DNA from: Ahaetulla prasina
Lineage: Eukaryota; Chordata; Lepidosauria; Squamata; Colubridae
Direction of reading: 5' to 3'
Length of the DNA stretch: 64,000 nt
NCBI RefSeq assembly: GCF_028640845.1
Contig: NC_080541.1
Location: 2,770,935 to 2,834,934, forward strand
Notes under the pieces: generated by a model
Seen by the model: the letters and a program-made list of their open reading frames with translations, nothing else
Database searches by the model: none
What the model was told of the DNA's origin: nothing
Translations under genes and position numbers: made by a program
Shown: positions 47,901 to 59,900 of the stretch, piece after piece
Numbering within the stretch: position 1 is the stretch's first letter
Layout of the letters: each line of letters starts with the position of its first letter

Positions 47901-50900
47901 TCGGCTGGCGACCCCCCAGGGGAGAGCCTTCTCTGCGGGGGCACCTACCCTCTGGAATGAGCTTCCCCCAGGACTTCGACAACTTCTTGACCTCCGGACC
48001 TTTCGCCGCGAGCTGAAGACGTATTTATTCTTCCGAGCAGGACTGGCATAAAATGGGTTTTTAAATTGGATTTTAAATGGGGTTTTATTTTATATTATGT
48101 ATTTTATAATTTAACTTATAGGCCATATCGAGTAAGTTTTTTAATAGTGATTTTATTGTATTGTATTGTACTGTATTTTATCTGGCTGTTAACCGCCCTG
48201 AGTCCTTTGAGAGAAGGGCGGTATAAAAATTAAAATATTATGATGATGATGATAATGATGATTTAACCTTTTTAAGATACTTTCTGGCCTGGATGATTGA
48301 ATCTTCGTTTACATCATCAAAATAAAAGCAATCCATGTCAGACAGAAGGGTGAGATATGACCTGGGAACTGAGATTATCAGAGATATTGAGAGAATCTGT
48401 GATCCCTGCAAAGGAACCTTTGGCATAAGACCTCTACTCCAGATATTCCCTGATTAAATAAATAAATAATAAATAAATTAATTAATTAAATAAACCCTAA
48501 CCCTAACTTGATTTATAACTCAAGGCTTTTTACTAGCGTTGGCAGAACTTCTGAGTGGCCCATCTAACAGGAATACACCACCTTTGAAAAACTTACATAA
48601 TCTTCAAATTTGGTAATCTCCTCTTCCAGGATATCTGTCCCGACTTTGTCGTCCTCCACCACACACTGGATCTGGAGTTTCTTGATGCCGTAGCCCACCG
48701 GGACCAGTTTGGAAGCCCCCCAGACAAGCCCATCCATCTGGACAGATCGGACACACTCCTCCATTTTGGCCATATCCGTTTCGTCGTCCCACTGGAAATG
48801 GGGGGGGGGGGGTGAGGGAGGAAAGAATGAGAAAGATGGACCTCAAACTCACAGCTAGCAAAAGGGGAATCAAATCAAGGCAGCTTTGTATGCCAAAATA
48901 AAGGGTTTGCTGTAAAACGAGCTGAAAACCAACCCACAAAATTGAGACAACAATTGCTTCTCCAAAGGACACCAAAATTTGCATGAAATTAAGAGTCCTC
49001 TTTCCGGCCACGTGAATTTATTTATTCCATGCAGCCTATACCGGAATCTGATTTATTCGTGGTCAAGGCAAATTGGCGGCAGATAACAGCGAATGGACTT
49101 CAAGGGGTGAGGCTGGACTTAGGTCTCTTTCAGGCATGTAGGGATTCCAGACTAATGACACGTTTGACCCCACCTTCAGGCTCAGCCTGGTCCTCTCCAA
49201 CATCGTGAGTTTCAAAACTTGGCAGATTTGAGGATTCTGAATTCCACAGCCAGCCAGGCAGAGGGATGCTGATAGCCACGGTGATGTCAGGACATAAGTG
49301 AGCTGCCTCCCCCACTCCCCACAGCCCACACCCCCCAGATCCCATGTGTGTGTTTGCCACTTCGAATCACCGTAATGACAGGGGGCAAGGCACGGAGGCA
49401 ACACAGTCAGTTCAAACCGCCCCTTTATTGCTCCAACTTTCCCCCAAATGCTCTCACATTTATGGCAAGTCCCAGAGCAAAGTGTTCACACTCACACATG
49501 CCCCCCCCTCCAACAACCTCTGGCTGCAAGTAGTCCTGCAAAACGCTGTGAGTACAACGGCTGCAAAGCAAGAAATCCAGCGGGGCAAGGAAATAAGTCA
49601 ATGAGTCCAGGAAGCAAAGGAACTAGGCAAGAAGTCCAGCAAACTCCAAATATCTGCAACAACATACAACTCCACAAATTCAGCGTTTGTTCCCAACAAA
49701 CGCCCCTTCCCACAGGGTCTCCTTAAATCTCAATTCCCAGGTGTGCCTTGTAAACAGGGGCGGGACACTCTCCTCCCGAGTTGTCAGGTCGGCCTGCGCT
49801 GTTCCCGCCTTCTCTCCACTCTCTGTGCTTGGGGATCAGGAGGGGGCAGTCCTTGTTCATCACTTGAGTTCCGCCACTCCTCATCTCCACTGCCTTCCCT
49901 CTCTCGGTCAGCCTGCCCTGGTTTCTCCCTGTTAGCAAGCCGTCCCAAGCCTGAGTGGCCCGGGGCTGGCCCGTATTGCTCCTCGCCCCGTTCCTCCAAA
50001 GCCAACGAAGCCCCCCCATCAGTCTCTGTCAGCCACAGCTCTGGCATACCCTCCCATGCAGATTCAGGCTCCGACGGGGGCATGACAATCACAGTCAGAG
50101 AAAACAGAGAGTCTCCCGCAGACTAGAGCCATGCTGGCTGGGGAATTCTGGGAGTTGAAGTTCACAAGTCTTAAAGCGGCGATGTTTGGAGACCCCTGTC
50201 TTACATCCTCTCCAGCCGTCTTGAAACTCCTCTCTGCTAAATGAAACATTCCCTTTTCACCTTCTCTTGGATACGAGTCCTACAAGCATCGCTTGTGCAT
50301 AGTCAACTCAGCCTCTTTGCAATTTGTCTACGATTTTGTCTGCGGTATCTGAAGTCTGCCCAACGCATTAAGTTGCAGTTTCGCTGCACAAATGTGTCTC
50401 GTCTTTCTGGAGCTACCCAAAGCTAAAAGGGAATGGAAAACCTCTTAGAGAGAGAACATTGAGAAACAGGCGTGCACAGAGCGTCCCTGAGCCACTTCCT
50501 GTTCCAGAAGACTGCCGAAAAGAAAGCCTTCGGAGTATCTCTGCAAAGGCTCGGCCTGGGAAGGCGACAGAAATCTTGTGGTGATTCCAAAACAGTCTAT
50601 TTTGCACACCCTGTTAAGGAACCACCAGGGTCCCTCATAGCAGCAGAAATAAAAGGTAAAAGTTCCCCCTGTCTAGTCGTATCCAACTCTAGGGGCTCAT
50701 CGATGTTGCTTGGCTGAGGGAGGCAGCGTTGTCCAAAGACAATTTCCGTGGTCATGTGACCGTTGAAGGCACACAGAACGATGTCATCTTCCCACCGAAG
50801 TGGTACCTATTTATCATCTTTGCATGCTTTCGAACTGCTAAGTGGGGCAAGCGAGGAACGGGAGCTCACCCTGTCACGCAGCCCTCGGGTCTCGAACCTG

Positions 50901-53900
50901 GGGGCTGTCTGTTTTCTCGCTGACAAGTCTTTCACCACTCAGCCATCGTGCCCTTTCAAAATTCCAGCAGAAATGTAATGGAAATTCAGGAGGAATCTGT
51001 GAGCCACTTTTCCAACTAACAAATGACAGGAAGCCCTCCAGTTTATGGCGTAATGGAGCCTGCCCATTAACGGTTGTAAGTTGTTGGAATGGTTAAGCAT
51101 GATGCCCACATAATCATCTCTTTCCACTTATGACTGTATGACTGTAACTTGTTGCTGGTAATCCTTATGATTTATATTGATATATTGACCATCATTTGTG
51201 TTGTAAATGTTGTACCTTGAAGGTATCTTTTCTTTTATGTACACTGAGAGCATATGCACCAAGACAAATTCCTTGTGTGTCCAATCACACTTGGCCAATA
51301 AAAAAATCTCTTCTCTTCTCTTCTCTTCTCTTCTCCTCTGGTGCATTCAATGGCCAATAAAAAATTCTATTCTATTCTATTCTATTCTATTCTATTCTAT
51401 TCTATTCTATTCTATTCTATTCTATTCTATTCTATTCTATTCTATTCTTCCTTTTATGTACGCTGAGAGCCTATGCACCAAGACAAATTCCTTGTGTGTC
51501 CAATCACACTTGGCCAATAAAAATTCTATGCTATGCTATGCTATGCTATGCTATTCTATTCTATCATATCATCTTACTTAATGACCACCATTTTGGCCCA
51601 TCTGGATGCGGTCGCCAAGCACGGGTCCTTACTCAAACAGAGCAAACAAGGCAGGTAGCTAACCTCCGTGCACAGAACCGGCAGGCTGGGGTTTGGATCC
51701 TGGCGATCCGTGCTTCCTTTCTCCAACCCAGTACGCCAGCTCTCCCACCTGCTGTGTGCCAGAAAGCTCGGAACTTAGGAAGGGAGGCGGTGCCACACCG
51801 AGAAACAAAGTGGCTTGCAATCTTCTCTCCTGGCTTCGGTTGAGGAAGCCGGCAGGGTAAGATTGCAGATGGCTGCCAAGAGCTGAGATCACAATCAGGT
51901 GACCCAGGGGCATTGCAAGGCCCTGTCAACTGCCCAGCTGGCAAATCCAGAAAAAGAAACTCCTGGGATATTATTTTACCCAGAGTATAAAACTTTACAA
52001 ACACACTGGCACAGAAGCAGCAAAACCAGCTCTCGGTTTCTCACGTGAAAGCAAGCATAGTGTTCTGTCTCCGTCCTCACTTTGGAGTAACGAGCTGGCC
52101 TACAGCCAGTGGATACATGGCTCCTATCAGTCCTGGCCGAGAAAATGCAGCTGCCTGCCAAAAAGTTCAAACAGATTAAGACTTCAGCTCACTTCAACAC
52201 GGTTCAGCTAATTTGCTTCCCGTGAAATGAGAGCAGTCCCAAAGCTCCTTATATATCCTGTGGGGTGGGGCTCCTGCCCCACCCTTCCCTTTAATGACGC
52301 TGCCTCTTTAATCTTCTGAAGTGCGGGTCGATCCAGGCTTGATTAGTATGATTATCAGCTGGGTCTGAAGGCGTAACCTGGGGAAGGGAGGAATCAGGGG
52401 ATGACGGCCTCATTACATCCTCCGACTGGTCTGGTTCTGGCTCCTGGAGCCGGGCCAAAGGAATCGGTGCTCCTGAGGTAAGCCTTACTGGCCCTTCCCC
52501 CTCACTCTTGGAGTCACTTTCGGGCATGGGGCCAGGTTCGGGGGCTGGAGCCACAACGCATAGTTAATTCCCCCAATTTCCCTACGGGCCACCTCTGGAC
52601 GGAACCCGGGTCTTGGTTAAGCTGCGAGAACAAGAGAACAAGGTTTACCTGGTGCAGGAATCATTGCTAGAAATGTGAACAACTGCCAACTGCCAAAATG
52701 AGCTTGGCCCATTTCTGCTACTTTCCCAACCCCAAAGAAAATCAGTGAATCTTAAACCCAACCCTGTGAATGAGATCCAGAAGCCTCCTTTAGCAATCCT
52801 AGCCAGCAGTTCAAACCACCCTACCGTAACTCTTTAAGGCAGGGGTGTCAAACTGGATTTCTTCGAGGACCGGATCAGTATTGTAGTTCTCCTCTGCGGG
52901 CCAGCAAGGAGCGAGAGGGGGCAGACGGGACGGACATCTCCTGCAGCACCCTGCCAGCCAAAACAGTCCATGGGGAGGCTTCGCAGGGGGTCCATGCGGC
53001 CTGGTTTTGGCCGGCAGAGTGCTGCTGGAGGCCGGATAGGTTGAAAAGAGGCCACGGGGGGGGGGCACCCACAGCCCATTTTGGCCGGCAGAGGCACCAC
53101 TGACCAGTCCTTTGATATTTAACCACCCTGTGGCCTGGATCCAGCCCGCGGGCCTTGAGTTCAACACCCCCTGCTTTAAGAGCAGAAAAGCAGATGAAAA
53201 ACTCAGAAAAAGATGAAATTTTGTTTCGAGAGGATTGGTCCAGGATCCACGCGGCTTTTGTGGGCTCAAGGAGAAACAGGGAACGGGGGAGCGTGGGCTG
53301 GGCATGTGGGAACGTCAACCAGCCCCAGAGCCTCCCACTCACCGGCTTGACATCCAGAAGGATGGAGGACTTGGCAATCAGGCCCGGCTTCTTTGACTTC
53401 TTCTCGGCGTACTGCTTTAGCCGCTCTTCCCGAAGGCGGGCAGCTTCTTGGTCTTCCTCTTCTTCGTCGCTGCCAAACAGGTCGATGTCATCGTCTTCCT
53501 CGGAGGAGGCGGCAGCGGCGGCACCGCCCGGGGATTCTTCTCTGATGGTAGCTGAAGGGAGCACCACCTTCTTGGACGGGACGGCCAGGGGCTCAACTTT
53601 CTTCATGGGGGTGACGTGCTTTGCGGAAAAAAACAAGAAGGTGAGCCTCACCCCGAAAGCCCTTCCCGGGGGGGGGGGGGGAGAGGTTTTAAGAGTTTCA
53701 TCAGAAAGGAGGAGGAGGAAGGCGTGGGAAGAAGGCCTGGCTTTCTCGACGCCCGCGGACACCACCCTTCAAAGGAGTCCATGCCAATTTGCCGCGGCCA
53801 ACTTGCCGTTATGCTAATATAAAAAATATATATGGCGGAATAGAATCATTAAAGGAAGGATGCAAAAGGAGGGACAGAATGAAAGGTGAATGGCAACAAT

Positions 53901-56900
53901 TAAAATAATTTTTATTTATTTTAAATAATTTAAACAGAATTGTTAAATTGTCCCGCAATGAGTTGTCCCATTCCCCCTTAAAACTACACGGGGGGGGGGG
54001 GGGGGGAGGACGTCACCTATAAAGCCCTGCATGGCATGGGTCCAACTATTTGAGGGACCTCGCCTGAAGGTTTTGGGACGGCCTCGCTCCAACCTACCCC
54101 TGCTCTACTCCTGAGGAGAACTGATTGGGACATCTCAACATTGCTCATCAGGCATCTAGCTCAGGGGTCTCCAACCTTGGTCCCTTTAAGACTTGTGGAC
54201 TTCCAACTCCCAGAGTCCCTCAGCCAGCAAAGATGGTTGAGGAACTCTGGGAGTTGAAGTCCACAAGTCTTAAAGGGACCAAGGTTGGAGACCCCTGAGC
54301 TAGCTGTGTGAGTCAAGGCAAAGAAGCCTGTTAAATTAGGAGGTTGGACTAGAAGATCTCCAAGGTCCCTTTGCAACTCTGTTTTCTGTTCTGTTCCATT
54401 CCATTCCATTCCATCCCATCCCATCCCATCCCATCCCATTTCTATTCGTTGCTACGAAGGCCTTGGAAGGAATGGGCCTTGGATTTTAAAAAAAGCATGT
54501 GCTTTTTAAAAATGAGCAAAGCAATGGACAGGCATAAGACTTTTTTTTTTAGCACATTTTACCTGTGTTGGTGGAGGTGGGGAAGGATGATGGGAAGCCG
54601 ATGCCCTTTCCAGCACGCTCAGGCGACACTCCAGTTTGGAGATAGCCACTTGGAGATTTGTGACCACTGAAAACAGTAAGAAAAAAGGATTATTAGAAGG
54701 ATAGGATGCTACAATCCCTCAATCTAGAGCTACGATCAAGTCTTAGGGCATGGCTACTCACCGCTACGAAGCTGTTGGTTCTCTGCCTCCAAGTTAGCAA
54801 TCCTGGTGACCACCTCATTTTGGTCTCCGGCTGGTCCTGCGGGGGAGGGGCCGCTGGCGGTCTGCAAGACACAGCGAGGACGAAGGGAGGAGGGGGAGGT
54901 GAGGCCAGGCCAAGCGCTGACCCCGACCAGACCCACAGACAACAAAGCCAAGCTGTAGCCACAAGAGGGAGATGGACAGGGGAGACTTCCAGAAAGCAAC
55001 TGGGAACCAGTAAGAGCACAAGACCGGAAAAGCTTTTATGGTTTGCAAAGGAAAAGGAGATTCTTGAATACCCAGGATGTGTTTCCTTGATTTCTTAAAA
55101 GGATAATTAAATTAAGTAATTAAAAGTTGCAATGCTGGATGATCTAGCTATGAGGTTTCCTTGGCTGTCTGAGCTTGGTTCCTTCCTTCCTTCTCTCCCC
55201 TCCCTTCCTTCTTCTTGGTGCTCTCTAAGCTCGGTTGTTTTTTTGCAGACATTTCATGATCCATCTAGCTAACATCATCAGTGCTAGAGGGCAGTGGGGA
55301 TAGCAGAGAGGAGGAGGAGGTGGAGAACTGTGTGGTCCTTGGTGCTCTCTGAGCTTGGTTGTGTTCTTGCAGACGATTCATTAACCAACTAGGTAATCTT
55401 ATGACTGATGCCGAGAGAGCACCCAAGCGCCTCTCATTTCAACCCTGAGCTACCAAAGTTCTCCTTTACTGGTACTTTGCTAGGACATGGCCCAACATCT
55501 TCAATTGGAACTCTATGTTAAGAAAGGAAGTGCAAGAATGTAATCCTGTAATAAAATCTCTCCAACCCACAAGGCTGAGGGCAGAAAGACCTTTCCTTAC
55601 TCAGGGTGGACAGAATGTCTGCCTCTCCCTAGGATCCACACAGGAACTCTAAAGAGCTTGGCTCCAAATCGATCAGCTACTGAGTTCCGCTTGATTTTTT
55701 TTTTTTTTTTTTTGTAAGCAGAAGGATTTATTTCTCCGGCCTTTAACAACATAGCCACTCTGGCAAAGTGCAAAAGCAGATTGTGAAACCTGCCAAAGAT
55801 TCAAAACGGGGCTGGGGGAGCATGCGAGATATTAGCAGCGCAAAACTCTTCGAGTGAACTGAAGTCACTTTTGCATCCTGCTGCCTGGGTGGGAACGAAT
55901 TTCTGCCAAACAACCGATTTTTTTTTTTCATTGGGAAAATCTACCCGGTTGTTAAAACATCCACCCGTCAGGTACAGGTTATCCTTGACTTACAACCAAA
56001 TTCGTTTAGTGACCGTTCAAAGTTAAAACGGCACCAAAAAAAATACGGCACCAGCACTGAAAAAAGTAACTTTCGATCATTTTTCAATCTTACGACCGTT
56101 GCGGAAATCTCCACGATCACGTGATCAAAATCTGGACGCTTGGCAACCGGTTCATATTTATGACGGTTGCAGTGTCCTGGGGGTCACGTGACCCTCTTTT
56201 GTGACCTTCTGACAAACAGAGCCAGAGTCATTTAATAACCGTGTTACTGACTTAACAAATGCAGCGAAAAAGGTCGTAAAAGGGGCAAAATCCACTTAAC
56301 AAATGTCTTGCTTAGCAACAGAAATTTTGAACTCCCTTATGGTTGTAAGTTGAGCACTACCTGTGCAAGTAAAGGACTTTATAGGGTATGACTAATATAC
56401 TGGTAAGTATCTGATACTTAGGAGGCATAAAGGTAAAAGTTCCCCTCGCTCATTTGTACTAGTCGTTCCCAACTCTAGGGGGCGGTGCTCATCTCCGTTT
56501 CAAAGCCGAAGAGCCAGCACTGTCCGAAGACGTCTCCGTGGTCATGTGGCCGGCATGACTCAATGCCAAAGGCGCACGGAACGCTGTTCCCTTCCCACCA
56601 AAGGTGGTCCCTATTTTTTCTACTTGCATTTGCTATGTGCTTTTGAACTGCTAGGTTGGCAGAAGCTGGGACAAGTCACAGGAGCTCACCCCGTTATACG
56701 GCAGCACTAGGGATTCGAACCGCTGAGCTGCCGACCTTTCGATCGACAAGCTCTTAGCGTCTTAGCCACTGAGCCACCGCATCCCTTTAGGAGACATAGA
56801 TGTCTCTAAAAGAAGGGAGGAATTATATTACAGCTTCGGAAGTCAAACACTGATCCCCTTCCAGAAAGTGCTTGAAGTTCCATAATTCAGAGCACGGAAA

Positions 56901-59900
56901 TTGAGAGGCCAAAAATGCACAGAAATGGACAATGGACAGGACAGAGTTTTCCAAGCAGCACGAGAGGCATGTCGGATGGCTGTTTCTTCCATGCCAGCTG
57001 GGACAGACAGACAGACGGAAGGAAGGGGATCGCTTCCTTCCCATAAGCGACTTACAGCCGCGCGACTCCGGTGCTTCTTGGACCGAACACCAGGGGCTTC
57101 CAGAGGGATTTGCAAAACCGTCTTGAGCTGGAAAGGGCAAGATATATATATATATATTTTCTTGGTAAAATAATCCCATCACGATGGAGATTCATTCATG
57201 CAGTGCAGAAAGTTGGTGTAGCAGAAGCCTCACGTGCAGGAATTAAAAGGATTTAAAAAAAAATACTTTCAAAAGTACCAATATGCTGAGATTGTGAGAG
57301 CAATGAGGTGCAGAATATAAAGAGCAGGCTTAAGGTCCTCTTTAAACCGGAAAATGCTCATTACTTGGGCTGGAACCGGCTTACCCTGTGAATCTCAACT
57401 GCTGCATCTGCCTGTGGTTATGCTGTTTAAATCAGGGGTCTCCAACCTTGGCAACTTTAAGACTTGTGGACTTCAAGTCCCAGAACTCTTGGGAATTGGG
57501 AGACCCAGATTTAGAGAGACTCCTTTTCACAATAGAGTCAGAATTGTAATTAGGGTAACGAATGAACATTTGCTTGTTCTCCATGCAAGAAACGCTATGA
57601 TGTGGAACAGGGGATTATTATGTAACATCCTTGGATGCACAAAATATTTGATGAGACGTGTCCTAACAGAATAACAAGAGTTGGAAGCGACCTCGGAGGT
57701 CCTCTGGTCCAACCCGCTGCTCAAGCAGGAGACCCTATACCAGGGGTCTGCAAACTTGGCTCCTTTAGTTTTTTCCCGAAGGCCATCACTCTGCTAAACA
57801 AATCATTCCCTCAACACTGTCAGACTATTTACTGAATCTGCACTACTATTAATCTTCTCATCGTTCCCATCACCAATCTCTTTCCACTTATGACTGTATG
57901 ACTATAACTTGTTGCTGGCAATCCTTATGATTTACATTGATATATTGATCATCAATTGTGTTGTAAATGTTGTACCTTGATGAACGTATCTTTTCTTTTA
58001 TGTACACTGAGAGCATATGCACCAAGACAAATTCCTTGTGTGTCCAATCACACTTGGCCAATAAAATTCTATTCTATTCTATTCTATTCTATTCTATTCT
58101 ATTCTATTCTATTCTATTCTATTCTATTCTATTCTATTAAGACTTGTGGACTTCAACTCCCAGAGTTCCTCAGCCAGCTTTGCTCTCCTTAAAAACCTCC
58201 CGCGATGGAGCACCCACAACATTCGAAGGCAACTTTTGTTCCATTGGTTCATTGTTCTCACGGTCAGGAAATTAATTAAAGTTGATGAGTTTCCCATCCG
58301 TTGCTTCTTATCCTGCCTGGAGGTGTGATTTCTCTGCCAAAGTCCTGCCCTCTCTAGAACAGAATGTCCCTGCAATGCCTTGGCTTTTTTCCCAGGCCTG
58401 GCACAGGGCATCTGGGAACCTTTTTCATGAACGTTTTTTCAATGCTGGCTCAGGTTGCTTTGCTTGGGCCTGTAAGTTACGTACTGCACATATTGTAAAC
58501 CGCCCAATGTCCTTATGCAGCTGGGTAGCCTTAAAAAAAAAAAAAAAGTAATAATAATGATTATGGCAGCCGGATTTGGCCAATGTTTCAAGTGCTCAAT
58601 CCAGCCAAGGCACAAGTTTAAGTGTTTTAAAAGCAGCTGCTTACTTATCAAAGGGGAAATTAAGAATTTCCGTACATGTCATCCTCAATTGATGGCCCAA
58701 AATATCTGTTGCTAAGCGAGACGGTCGTTAAGTGAGTTTTGCCTGGTTTTAGGGCCTTTCCGGCTGCAGATGGGCCGGGATAGCTCAGGCAATAGAGAAG
58801 CCTGTTATTAGAACACAGCTGCCTGCAATTACTGCAGGTTCTAGTCCCACCAGGCCCAAGGTTGACTCAGCCTTCCACCCTTTATAAGGTAGGTAAAATG
58901 AGGACCCAGATTGTTGGGGGGGCAATAAGTTGACTTTGTAAAAAAAAAAAAAAAGAAAATATACAAATAGAATGAGACTATTGCCTTATACACTGTAAGC
59001 TGCCCTGAGTCTTCGGAGAAGGGCGGGATATAAATGTAAACAAACAAACAAAAAAAGTTAGGAACACAGCTGTTAAGTGAATCTGGCTTCATTAATTTTG
59101 CTTGTCAGAAGGTCGCAAAAGGGGATCATGAGACCTCCCAGGACACTTCCACCGTCATAAATGCGAGTCGGTTGTCCAGCGTTCAAATGTCAATCATGTA
59201 ACGATGGGGATGCTGCAACGGTCGTAAGTCTGAAAAACGATCATAAGTCCCTTTTTTCGGTGCCATCGTAACTTTGAACGGTCACTAAATGAACTCTTCC
59301 AGGTAATCCTCGACTGACAACATTCCATTTAGAGTTATGATGGCCTGAAAAAAGACTTATGGGAATTTTTCACACTTGGTTGAGTGGCTATTTTTCACAG
59401 TTTGGTTGAGACTGAAAATATTTGAGTAATTTCAAGTGTTTTAGAAGCAGCTCTTTACATTAAAAAGAAAAAGGGAAACCGAGAATTATTTTTCCGTATT
59501 CTCCTTCAAGCTTTGACCTTTTGGGACAGATCTAATCCACCATGAAATATAATAACCACCTTAGCTGACAGTTCTCCAAGTGCCACTTAAAAATAGAATA
59601 TGGATATTTAATACAGAACATCTGCAAAAAACCCCACAAGATATATCTTTGAACAGGAGGGCTACCACCGGCCGGCCTAAACCAGAGACAGCCAAAGCTA
59701 CGTACGGTCAGTCCTTGATTTACGACCAGAGTTGAGCCCGACATCTTTTGTTGCTGAGCGAGACGCTTATTAAATGAGATTTGTCCCGTTTTACGACCTC
59801 GCTCGCCACAGCGGTTAAGTAATTCATGGCAGCTGTTTAGTAACGTGGTTGTTAAGTGAATCTGGCTTCCCCCATTGGGAGGAAGTCGCAAAAGGGGATC

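Noticed and set aside
47611..48051. Possible host protein of 146 residues
   Set aside because: C-terminal region of an L2-like LINE, with repeat copies at 3980-4455 and 54017-54150.
48484..48502. Interstitial telomere repeat
   Set aside because: Only two to three CCCTAA units; expected by chance in AT-rich repeats.
58772..58860. A tRNA gene
   Set aside because: A- and B-box-like sequences are present but no cloverleaf fits, and the body and tail show it is a SINE.
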